Assembly (NCBI GenBank): GCA_964249755.1
Contig: CAXUDB010000001.1
Coordinates: 310,001-374,000 of the forward strand
Length of the DNA: 64,000 nt
Origin: Ilyomonas sp964249755
Lineage (GTDB): Bacteria > Bacteroidota > Bacteroidia > Chitinophagales > Chitinophagaceae
Direction: 5' to 3'
In this document: one piece after another, positions 44,752-53,414 of the stretch
Position numbering within the stretch: the first letter of the stretch is position 1
Layout: each line of letters starts with the position of its first letter
Made by a program: the position numbers and the translations under genes
Notes under the pieces: model-generated
The model's database searches: none
Told to the model about the DNA's origin: nothing
The model's input: only the letters and a program-made list of their open reading frames with translations

Positions 44752-47700
44752 TTAGAATCGAACTCGTGCACCGATGGTATAGGTTCTGGTAATCGGGTCA
44801 TTATAGAAATCAATGTAGTTGGTAGACGCACCTCCCGCAGCACCGGGACGTTCGGGATCTACATTTTTAAGCGGAGTAAATGTTAGAAGATTATATCCGC
44901 TCAGGTACAGCCTGAGTTCCTGTATCCCGGCTCTTGAAAGTAATTTGGGACTAAGAGTATAACCCAGTTCGGCGGTTTTCAAACGGATATAAGATGCGTT
45001 CATAACACCATTCGTACCTGTTCTTCGCCCGTCGTGGCCGGTAACAGGGTAATACCCGGGTATCCATTGGGTGTTCGGGTTGAAGTAGTCAGCATTCGGA
45101 TCTGCCGGATGCCAACGGTCCGAAAACCAAGTCAATGTATTTTGTCCTCCGAATGGCAATGCTTCGGTGAGTACTTCGGCATATTGCACATACACACCGT
45201 ATGCACCCTGCCAATCCAGCGCAACATCAAAATTCTTCCAGGTGCCGCCTAAGGAAATGCCATAGTTGAATACAGGAAGACCCGTCGTACCAATCGGATG
45301 ATCATCCCTGGCATCAACCACACCATCACCATTCCAGTCGTTCAGGTACCAATCCCCTGGCACTGTACCCTGTCCTACAGGAACTGTGTTGTAAGTCCGG
45401 ATCTGGTCGTACGTTGTGAACATACCACCCGATTCATTTCCCCACCAGATATTCTGATAGCGGTTGGCTGTGCGGTTTCGCCATTGGTCGTAAGAGTTGC
45501 TGGCAGGCGTTTCAAGCCAGTCGGTACGCATGTATTTGGTAGCAGATATTTGACCGCTAACATAATAAGACAGGTCTCTGAACCTTTTGCGGTAAGCCAG
45601 TGACAGCTCATAGCCGAAATTACGGTCGCTGTTCAGGTTTTCCTGGGGCAAGGCAGCACCCACCGTTCCTGGAATTACATTACTGCTTGTTGCCAGCAAT
45701 CCAGAGCGATCTCTTCTGTATATCTCAGCAGTACCGGTAATAGAATTTTTCAGGAGTCCGAAATTGATACCGGCATTGTAAGATTTAATCCTGTACCAAG
45801 TCAGGTTTGGATTTGGCGTGGGCAAAGCTGCAAGACCACCATTGAGGACGCCACCAAAATACCAGCCCAGGTTGTTAGTGAGACTGTATCCCGGTGTTGG
45901 CGGATAGTTATCGGCTGAGTTATCATCACCCAATTCTCCGTACGACCCAAATATTTTTAGTTCCGAAATGAAACTAAAATTGTTTTTGATAAATCCTTCC
46001 TCACCCAAACGCCAGCCAGCTGATACTGCGGGGAAGAATCCGGAACGGCTGCCTGCCGGAAAACGGGAAGACTGATCGTTACGGAATTTGAAATCCAGCA
46101 GGTACTTCCTGTCAAAGTCATAGGTTACCGATCCAATTACAGATTTGTTTGCACGGTCTGCCGGCAATTGCCCGAGAGCTTGTTGCTGATCAGCCTCGCC
46201 TGCAAACAGATATTGAGAATTAATCAACAACTGGCGGTATGCGCTGAAGCCATCCCATTTGTTGTAAGCCTGTTCATAAATAAGGAAGCCGCTAACATTA
46301 TGCTTATTAAAGTGATTGGTATAATACAATCCGGCCTGCAGCGTATTGGAATAGTTTAAACTGGTTCCCTTTTCTATAGATGAAGGCGCATTTTTCAGGT
46401 TCGGGGTGTAAGTGTCATCACTTGGATTATACCGATACAAAGTGAAGGAGCTTTTGTAATTATTGTAATCAGGAAGATTCATGGAATAATCATATAAAGC
46501 TTTTGCTGATAAGCCCCTGATGCCAGGAACCTCATATTCCAGTCTCAAAGTTCCGTTATACCTTTTGTCTCGGGTTGTGTTCAAGCCTACATATTTAGCC
46601 GATGTTTCAACAATCATATTATGCCCGTCATACAGTACATTTCCATCTCCATTCGGATATTCCGGATTGTCATTGGCATAAAATGATGCATCAGGGCGCA
46701 TTAGCCATGTATTTTTATAAGTAGGCCAACCTGAACCATTTGGTTGTTTTGTATTTGTGAGTATAGCTCCCAACTGAACCCTTGCTTTCAGCCTTTTTGT
46801 AATTTGAGCATCCACATTGGTACGCAAAGACCAACGCTCCGATTCCAAATCGCCGCTCTTGTAAGAACCTTCCTGTTTGTTATATCCCAGGTTGAAATAG
46901 TAGCGCAGCTTGTCACCACCACCATTTACACTCAGGTTGTTATCATATTGAGGTGTATTTTTTCTAAACACCTGATCCATCCAATTGTATGACTGCTTTG
47001 TCCCGTTCTTATAAAGGTTTATCAGTGAGTCAGAATACAATGCGTTCTGCCGAACGAGGTAGTTTTTGTTGAAATCCTGCCAGTTCTGTTCATTTCGGAT
47101 TGTATAATAATCCTGCGCATTCATCCCTTGCGGAACATACAGGTATTGTGCAAGCGAAACGCTTGTGTTGAAAGTAATATCCACCCTGCCATTTTGCGAG
47201 TTGCCGGTTTTCGTAGTAATCAGCACAACGCCATTGCCGGCCCGCAAGCCATACACCGCTGCAGCTCCGTCTTTAAGCACCGAGACGCTTTCAATTTCTT
47301 CAGCGCTCATACGGGCGAAGTAGTCTTTATCACGAACAATCCCATCCACAACAAAAAGCGGGTCGCCCATCCCACGTATATCAATGGTAGCATCATAAGC
47401 GCCCGGTCTGGCGCTCTTCTGAACCACACGCACCCCCGGCACCTTACCGGTTAGCATGTTGAGCGTATTCTCGTTCCGCGTACGAGCCATTTCGGAACCT
47501 TTAATAGAGGCAATAGAACCTGTTACGGTCTCTTTCCTTTGGGTGGTATAACCCACTACTATAACCTGGTTAAGCGAGGAGGACGCCGTAGTCATAACCA
47601 CCTGAAGCGACTTTTGATTAGCAGAAACAGTTGTCCTTATATCTGCAAATCCTACCGAAGAAAAAATCAGGGTATTTCCTCCTGATAAGGCAATTGTAAA

Positions 47701-47952
47701 ATTGCCATCCTTATTAGTCAAGGTTTTGGCTGCCCCTCCTTCGATCGACACGGTGACTCCTTCAAGCGGCAGATTACTGGCGGAATCGAGTACCTGACCG
47801 GAAATGGTACGAGCTTGAGTTGTTCCTGATTGTGCATTTGAGTTGTTGGAAACGAGAAAAAGTGCCAATAAAATAAAAATCCAGTTTAGTAGTGTAGCCT
47901 TTTTCATGTGGCTATACACACATGGTTTGATGCGTAAAAAGTGTTTCTTCAT
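44752..47952 (-). CDS. SusC/RagA-family TonB-dependent transporter (PUL)
   Basis: 1066 residues; a second possible start (15 codons on, 'MKKATLLNWIFILLALFLV') gives a cleaner signal peptide and is at least as likely. Domains: signal peptide, CarboxypepD_reg-like domain (about 48-125, 'TISGQVLDSASNLPLEGVTV'), plug (about 130-245, with 'LNMLTGKVPGVRV', 'DIRGMGDPLFVVDGI', 'LKDGAAAVYGLRAGNGVVLI'), then a 22-strand barrel ending in 'YTIGARVRF'. The last residue is Phe as expected. It pumps the oligosaccharide released at the surface across the outer membrane using TonB energy. First gene of the operon that ends with the GH71/99-like gene. Confidence 0.96.
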   Translation of the reverse strand: MKKHFLRIKPCVYSHMKKATLLNWIFILLALFLVSNNSNAQSGTTQARTISGQVLDSASNLPLEGVTVSIEGGAAKTLTNKDGNFTIALSGGNTLIFSSVGFADIRTTVSANQKSLQVVMTTASSSLNQVIVVGYTTQRKETVTGSIASIKGSEMARTRNENTLNMLTGKVPGVRVVQKSARPGAYDATIDIRGMGDPLFVVDGIVRDKDYFARMSAEEIESVSVLKDGAAAVYGLRAGNGVVLITTKTGNSQNGRVDITFNTSVSLAQYLYVPQGMNAQDYYTIRNEQNWQDFNKNYLVRQNALYSDSLINLYKNGTKQSYNWMDQVFRKNTPQYDNNLSVNGGGDKLRYYFNLGYNKQEGSYKSGDLESERWSLRTNVDAQITKRLKARVQLGAILTNTKQPNGSGWPTYKNTWLMRPDASFYANDNPEYPNGDGNVLYDGHNMIVETSAKYVGLNTTRDKRYNGTLRLEYEVPGIRGLSAKALYDYSMNLPDYNNYKSSFTLYRYNPSDDTYTPNLKNAPSSIEKGTSLNYSNTLQAGLYYTNHFNKHNVSGFLIYEQAYNKWDGFSAYRQLLINSQYLFAGEADQQQALGQLPADRANKSVIGSVTYDFDRKYLLDFKFRNDQSSRFPAGSRSGFFPAVSAGWRLGEEGFIKNNFSFISELKIFGSYGELGDDNSADNYPPTPGYSLTNNLGWYFGGVLNGGLAALPTPNPNLTWYRIKSYNAGINFGLLKNSITGTAEIYRRDRSGLLATSSNVIPGTVGAALPQENLNSDRNFGYELSLAYRKRFRDLSYYVSGQISATKYMRTDWLETPASNSYDQWRNRTANRYQNIWWGNESGGMFTTYDQIRTYNTVPVGQGTVPGDWYLNDWNGDGVVDARDDHPIGTTGLPVFNYGISLGGTWKNFDVALDWQGAYGVYVQYAEVLTEALPFGGQNTLTWFSDRWHPADPNADYFNPNTQWIPGYYPVTGHDGRRTGTNGVMNASYIRLKTAELGYTLSPKLLSRAGIQELRLYLSGYNLLTFTPLKNVDPERPGAAGGASTNYIDFYNDPITRTYTIGARVRF

Positions 47953-48202
47953 ACAGCAATTTTTTTTGATTTACATTAATAGGTAGTAATAAAAACCAGA
48001 ATTTCTATCTCGAACAGGTTACCGAGAAAAATGCGGATTTTTAAACTTTGTAACGGCAGTTAATACAAAAAGGAACTGGGAGCCGGATTTTACTCCGGGT
48101 ACGGAACAAGCAAATTCGTTTTTTTCATACACAAGCATTCATTAAATACAGGTGCAATAAACAGCTTGAAAGATTAATCAGGCGATAACAAACCGGTTAA
48201 TT

Positions 48203-48218
48203 CTAAAATTAATTTTAG
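48203..48218. promoter_or_regulatory. Perfect 16-bp palindrome upstream of the SusC gene
   Basis: CTAAAATTAATTTTAG is self-complementary and lies about 250 bp before the SusC start in the 385-bp gap between SusC and the regulator gene. A+T-rich palindromes arise by chance, so an operator role is only a possibility. Confidence 0.3.
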
Positions 48219-48337
48219 TTTTTAATTAAAAAACCAGGCTTTTTATATGAAAAACATGGCAAGCCAATCCTTTTTCCTCAGAATAGGGTATTAGTATGGC
48301 GATAGAAAGAAATAGAAAATGATTTGCAAAGACCCAA

Positions 48338-51013
48338 CTATACCTGAAGAGAATCTGGCGAGTCGCTCTTAATAAGCTGAAGAAAAGATCTGCCAAACTC
48401 TTCACCATACATATCCTTGTAATCCTTTAAAAACTTTGCGAATGTTTTGTTGGCTAATGCGTGGCGTTTAAGCAGGATCAGGTTTTTACATTTATACTCA
48501 AGAGCATATTCGTTAAGCTGGTCGAAATGAAAAATGCAGTTGGCAATCTCAATCACGAATTCCGGGTCATCCAACACATCATCACTTTGTTCATTGAGAT
48601 ATTTTAAGCAATCATCAATAACAAGATTTGATATTTCGGCTTTCACATCGTCAAGCCAGCCGTATTCGGTTTGAAACAGGAATGAGCCTTTACGGGTGAT
48701 GCTTAAAAGAGATTCCATATGTGCACGTCCGGTGTTGGGTTTTTCCCTCATCAGTATTACAAATTTTTCATAATCGATAAATACTGAATCGCCGGCAGTT
48801 TCTATTTGCCAGAAATTTGATTTTTTGGCGACTGTCGTATCACCCAACTTCTCAAGGATGTTTTTCAGCTTTGCCAGATTAACTGACCTGTTGTTTTTGG
48901 CATCCTTAACCGATTTATTATGCCAAAGAATTTCGTTTAATTCCTCAGATGTGATTCCTCTTCCATTGTGAAATGTATAAATCACAATCAGCAGGAACAA
49001 TTCTTTGATAAGGGGTGTAAAACAGGAAGTAATATCCTTTCCCTGCTTGTCAAAAACCTGAAATTGCCCGAAAAGAAGAATTTGCGAAGCGGAGAGTATT
49101 GCCTCCTCCGCCCTTTGAGTTTCCGTGGCATGCGCATTTGCTTCTTTAGTTCGCTCCGCGATTCCCTGTTTTGGTTGCGAAAATAAAAGTTTAGGTTCTG
49201 GAGTAACTCCTTCAACAGCGCCACTTTCCTGACTGACTGGACTAACAGAAGGCACATCATTATGCTTATCAAGTTTCCTTCGTTTCTTAATAACAAGAAA
49301 AGCGATTCCTGCCACCGCCGTTAGTCCGCACAGGATAAGAATGAGGCGATTTTCGAAATTGCTCGTGGCATCTGGAGTAACTAACGTTTTTTCAGCATTC
49401 GCGGGTGGAAAATTAATAGTATAAATGTTGACGGTGGTTGACTGGGAGGGCGCATTGTCTGAACTTGCATTCAGCAAGGTGACTGCTATGAGCTTCCCGG
49501 CCTCCGGTGCATAATACAAATCGGCAAATGACTGAACGTCGTAAAATGAAAACGGGATTTCACTTTCGAATAAATTGTATGACGAATCTTTGAGAGAACC
49601 CTGTATCAGCCGGAGCTTGGAATTAAAACTGTCGTTCGGAAAAATCAATCCATAATACTGCTCATTCTTCGAGTCAATAACCAAGCTGTTTGCAAATGTA
49701 AATTTTTGGTGCCTGTCATCAAAGTCGACCAGCTTAGTAAAGGTTGCTGTCTTTATATCAAAGGCATATATATCGTAGTAGTTACCGGGATCCAGCATCT
49801 GGTCGCCGCTCCGGCTGCCATACCCGCCAGCAATGAAAGCTGTATCGCCTTTGCTGTTTAACCCTAAAGCCGCTAAATATCTCGGCGGCAACACATTTCC
49901 TTTGGTTTTAACAGTTTCCCATTGTCCCGTGGAAAAACGATAGCGCTGTACCGTATTCTTGTACGTCAGCTGACCGTAACCACCAATAATGTAAAGACAG
50001 GAATCATATGGCGAGATGAACTTGTTAGCATGTCCATACTCATTCATAATAGTATCAACAGGATCATTCCACTTCGCATCGCCAAACCGGAAACTACCAA
50101 CTTTTTTTTGGTTTGTAAAGATGTTGTACAGTTGCCCGGTAATGGTATCATATACAGCCTGCACGCCCGGCATGATAGTTCCCCGTTTTGCTTCACTCTT
50201 CCCCCACGGATTTTCGATATTGCGGACACTATACACGACAATCGAATCAGAGCCGGAAATGATTACTCTCTCATCTTTTGCATCATAAGAAGTCACAGCA
50301 TTTCCTTTTACGACGAAGGTTTTAACGAGATTCCATTTCTGGTGTCCGGGTCGTATCCATACGGGGTTCTTTGCAATGGCGGATGTATGATGCAGGCTAT
50401 CATAAAATGTAGTACCAGTAACTTCATTTAACCTCCAGTAATAGTGAGTTTCCTGATCGCCGGACAGTCGGATGTCGCGTAATCGCATAGGTGGTATATC
50501 ACGTGTCTGAAACCGCTGATCATCGTTGGCACCCCAATAAAATTTGAACCGGTTGCTGTGTTGAAACGCAACAGCAATGCTGCCTGCCAGTTTCTGATTT
50601 ATAAATACTTCCAGCTTGGTTTTCTGTTGAGTCAGCGCCAGGCTAACGGTGTTCCATTGATGAAATAAATGTGTAGAATCAAGCTCAAAAGAAATTCCTG
50701 AGAACTTTTGCCCGACCACAACTCTAAAGAGAGAGGTCTTTTGATCATATAGCAAGTCTACATTTTCATCCTGCCCAATAATTCGCAGAACATACCCAAA
50801 ATAAGTTTTATGAGACGGAATAAAGTTCAGGTCAAAATCAAGCCGAAAACCATCCGGAAAACTAAGGGAATCATTAGGTGTCAATTCAATAGAAGTCCGC
50901 TTTTCGGGTACGGTTTCGTGACTTTTAAATTCCAGCCCATATGACTGCGAATGCACAGGCACATAGTATATTAACAAGCAAAAAAGACATACTATAACAT
51001 TCCGCATAACCAA
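48338..51013 (-). CDS. Membrane-spanning regulator: LamG/Kelch sensor, transmembrane helix, winged-helix DNA-binding domain
   Basis: 891 residues. Signal peptide (first ~22, ending 'YYVPVHSQ'), a LamG-like beta-sandwich (about 35-200), Kelch-like propeller repeats (about 230-550; for example 'YIIGGYGQLTYKNTVQRY', 'AFIAGGYGSRSGDQML'), one membrane span (about 555-577, 'LILILCGLTAVAGIAFLVI') followed by 'KKRRK', a linker, a SARP/OmpR-like winged helix (about 640-745, 'ILLFGQFQVFDKQGKDITS', 'FLLIVIYTFHNGRGITSEEL', 'NRSVNLAKLKNILEKLGDTT') and a helical C-terminal region. The topology implies sensing in the periplasm and DNA binding in the cytoplasm without a phosphorelay. It lies directly upstream of the SusCD operon, the likely target. 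Confidence 0.85.
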   Translation of the reverse strand: MVMRNVIVCLFCLLIYYVPVHSQSYGLEFKSHETVPEKRTSIELTPNDSLSFPDGFRLDFDLNFIPSHKTYFGYVLRIIGQDENVDLLYDQKTSLFRVVVGQKFSGISFELDSTHLFHQWNTVSLALTQQKTKLEVFINQKLAGSIAVAFQHSNRFKFYWGANDDQRFQTRDIPPMRLRDIRLSGDQETHYYWRLNEVTGTTFYDSLHHTSAIAKNPVWIRPGHQKWNLVKTFVVKGNAVTSYDAKDERVIISGSDSIVVYSVRNIENPWGKSEAKRGTIMPGVQAVYDTITGQLYNIFTNQKKVGSFRFGDAKWNDPVDTIMNEYGHANKFISPYDSCLYIIGGYGQLTYKNTVQRYRFSTGQWETVKTKGNVLPPRYLAALGLNSKGDTAFIAGGYGSRSGDQMLDPGNYYDIYAFDIKTATFTKLVDFDDRHQKFTFANSLVIDSKNEQYYGLIFPNDSFNSKLRLIQGSLKDSSYNLFESEIPFSFYDVQSFADLYYAPEAGKLIAVTLLNASSDNAPSQSTTVNIYTINFPPANAEKTLVTPDATSNFENRLILILCGLTAVAGIAFLVIKKRRKLDKHNDVPSVSPVSQESGAVEGVTPEPKLLFSQPKQGIAERTKEANAHATETQRAEEAILSASQILLFGQFQVFDKQGKDITSCFTPLIKELFLLIVIYTFHNGRGITSEELNEILWHNKSVKDAKNNRSVNLAKLKNILEKLGDTTVAKKSNFWQIETAGDSVFIDYEKFVILMREKPNTGRAHMESLLSITRKGSFLFQTEYGWLDDVKAEISNLVIDDCLKYLNEQSDDVLDDPEFVIEIANCIFHFDQLNEYALEYKCKNLILLKRHALANKTFAKFLKDYKDMYGEEFGRSFLQLIKSDSPDSLQV

Positions 51014-51193
51014 TAAGGGGAACTACAAATATATACCTATTGCCTCTATTGCATTGCTGAAAATGAGACTCTATATCCCTCCACCACACAGCTAAATGAA
51101 TTCTTCGTATTGACCGTTTTTTTATTAAAATGATGCATAAGAATCATATCTATCTATCAACAGCATATTCATATAATTATTTGCCTCTGCTCT

Positions 51194-51433
51194 TCAGAAG
51201 CCTACGAAACGAAAACAATTCCACCCCTGAAATTTTAAAGCTTGTTAGGTCTTCTTGAATATGCAATGTATTTGCATCGACTGCAACAAAAAGATATGGC
51301 AAAAGTTCTCAAAGTCAGCAATGCAAAACTGTCTTTGATTATGAATGGAAAGCAAAAGGCAGACATCCGCTTCTTGAAAGCTTTGCACAAAGAATTTAAG
51401 ATTGATGGCAATCAGCTTTTAGAAGCCGTATAA
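51194..51433 (+). pseudogene. Antitoxin-like HTH (HigA/XRE-type) gene remnant
   Basis: The C-terminal HTH domain is intact ('QQKDMAKVLKVSNAKLSLIM', 'NGKQKADIRFLKALHKEF') and matches the HigA/XRE-type antitoxins common in Bacteroidota. In the same frame upstream 'SEAYETKTIPPLKF' is followed by a TAA at 51236-51238 and then 'SLLGLLEYAMYLHRL', so a nonsense codon cuts the domain from its N-terminal part; residues before about 51190 no longer match. No toxin gene is found beside it. A short protein could still start at the TTG at 51242 or the ATG at 51266. Confidence 0.65.
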
Positions 51434-51545
51434 ATAGGATTTAATATTGTATTAATCACAATTGTATTGGGCGGAGCGAACCGTGATATTTAATTTTTGC
51501 CTGATTGCGCCATAGCTTTTTCCGGCTTGGTGCATCAGGCAAATC

Positions 51546-52012
51546 TTAGCAGCTAAAATCAAACAAAATTACCCACCCAGGTAACCGTTGTTCAAAATCA
51601 GCTCCACGCCCTGTTACAGGGCAGGTACAGGTTAAAAGACATTGAGAAGATGTTGTCAAAGCAACTGGCATTACTACAGCAACAAAAAGATAAAATGCAG
51701 CAACAGTTATTACAGGTGATTGATGAGGATGTGGTGCTGAAAGAGAAGTTTGAGAATATCCTGAAAATAAAAGGGCTGGGCGCATTATCACTTGCCATTA
51801 TTGTAGCAGAAACGGATGGCTTTGCTGCCACCCAAGGCATCGCACAGCTTACCAGCTATGCAGGCTACGATGTAGTAGAAAACCAGTCTGGCAACAGAAA
51901 AGGAAAAACAAAAATCTCTAAAAAAGGAAACGGGCACATCAGGCGGGCGTTACACTTTCCATCATTAAATATGGTACGCTATCAACAGGCAAATTTTCAG
52001 CCTATGAGGTAA
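51546..52012 (+). pseudogene. IS110-family transposase, C-terminal fragment
   Basis: The frame from the ATG at 51650 encodes 120 residues with the Transposase_20 pattern: 'KIKGLGALSLAIIVAETDGF', 'GIAQLTSYAGYDVVENQSGN', 'KTKISKKGNGHIRRALHFPS'. Upstream the frame reads 'VTVVQNQLHALLQGRYRLKD' back to a stop, and a related piece in another frame precedes it, so the catalytic N-terminal DEDD part is missing. The C-terminus is also cut short after 'NMVRYQQANF'. A dead insertion-sequence remnant; no ends could be defined. Confidence 0.78.
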
Positions 52013-52521
52013 GATTGAATGTTTATTAATGCCTGAATAAACACTGTCAGAATAATTTTCCGTTAACATACTTTGTCTCCCTACCGAAGCAAACTTTAAA
52101 TTTCTATTTCCGCCCCTTTTTCTATGAAGAAAACTCTTCATTTTTATAGACTAATAGACTGTAAGAACTCAATATACGGATTAACCATATCAAAACCTTT
52201 AACTGGGGATCGTGGCGGTATCGATATTGGGACAATACGCACGGGAATTTCAACAATTTACATCACTGACGCTCTTTAAAGTATGTATTGACTGTTGAGC
52301 AGGACATAGGAACCATTAATGTCAACAATCAGCCATAAGGAATTTATATAATAAAAGCTTTTAGGGGTGACGGATTTATTCAAACCTTTTGAATTATAAA
52401 GCAGGAAGTATGTTAGGCAGGAAGCTTTAGTAAGTTCTTCCAGAGCTTCTGACTCTTCTGGTGGTTTTTGTTTTCATTAACTTTTTTAGGTGTTTTTAAA
52501 TTTCTTTCAAACGACTTATAA
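52013..52521. other. Gene-free gap inside the mobile-element graveyard
   Basis: About 510 A+T-rich bases between the IS110 fragment and the recombinase remnant. I see no gene, RNA or clear repeat here. Confidence 0.5.
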
Positions 52522-53148
52522 TCAATAGGATATCATCGAAAGAATCTTTAAATCATCAACTAAACGGTTCGACATTTGCCCCGCAGGGACTACCAGACGT
52601 GAAAGAAAGTTTTCAGACTTTTCTTTCCCGTTTTTTATTACGGATGAGCCACTCTTTATTATGTAAATCAAAGAAGTAAATTCATTTGTATCAGCTGTTC
52701 AATATTGCATTCTGTCGAAACAAAGCTTTTCTATAAATATCGAACCGACGATTTTTCTTTTCACCTTTACATCAGAATTGACATATACCTAATCCAGTTT
52801 CGTCAATACATTAGTCGCTGAATTCAGTAGCTTATCGATGTTTATCCGGCTTTTCTGCTGTTCTGAATTATCCGCCAGACTAGCTTCCCTTTTCCTCAGT
52901 TTCTCTTGACCTTACGCCTTCATACTTTTATAATCGGAGCTATCAATATCTCCTGCAAGTAGCAATTCTCCTGCTTTTGCTAACCGTTCCTTTACCCGTT
53001 TTATATCTTCAATTATCTTCTTATTCTCGTCATGATTGACCGTGTGTTTTTGTTTGTATATATTCTTCAACACACTCTTGAAAAGCCGAGCTACAGCCGG
53101 TTTTATAATAAAGCATTTTAATTTGTCAATAAAGCGATCATAGACCAT
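52522..53148 (-). pseudogene. Large serine recombinase, C-terminal part with three in-frame stops
   Basis: One continuous frame on the minus strand carries the coiled-coil and tail typical of Bacteroidota serine recombinases: 'RVKERLAKAGELLLAGDIDS' and 'SDYKSMKA', then TAA (52912), 'KLRKREASLADNSEQQKSRI', 'LLNSATNVLTKLD', TAG (52789), 'VYVNSDVKVKRKIVGSIFIE', TGA (52699), 'NEFTSLIYIIKSGSSVIKNG' to a TGA at 52522. There are no frameshifts in this stretch. The catalytic N-terminal domain and zinc ribbon are not found upstream. It is the relic of an integrated element such as a conjugative transposon. Confidence 0.8.
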
Positions 53149-53414
53149 TCAACGTGCAGATGGAAAACTTCGGGCTGCCACGAGTTCTAAACGAACATTA
53201 GAAGCTTTGCCTTGTATAGGAAATCTGCAACCTTCTTTTCCCTGCCTAAACAAGAGCCATCAACAACAATACTCTGTCAATAGTCAATTGATTATACTCG
53301 TCTGACAACTCCGGGCAACTAATATTTTTATTACCACTCGCAAGCAGGTAAGTGCCGGCAGATATTTTTGCAATAGTAAAACCTCCACTACGGGAATTCG
53401 TATTCCAATCGTTT

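Noticed and set aside
51194..53148. Stop-codon recoding in the relic genes
   Set aside because: All three stop codons are used as ends of intact genes in the window and occur within the relics at random places; decay is simpler.
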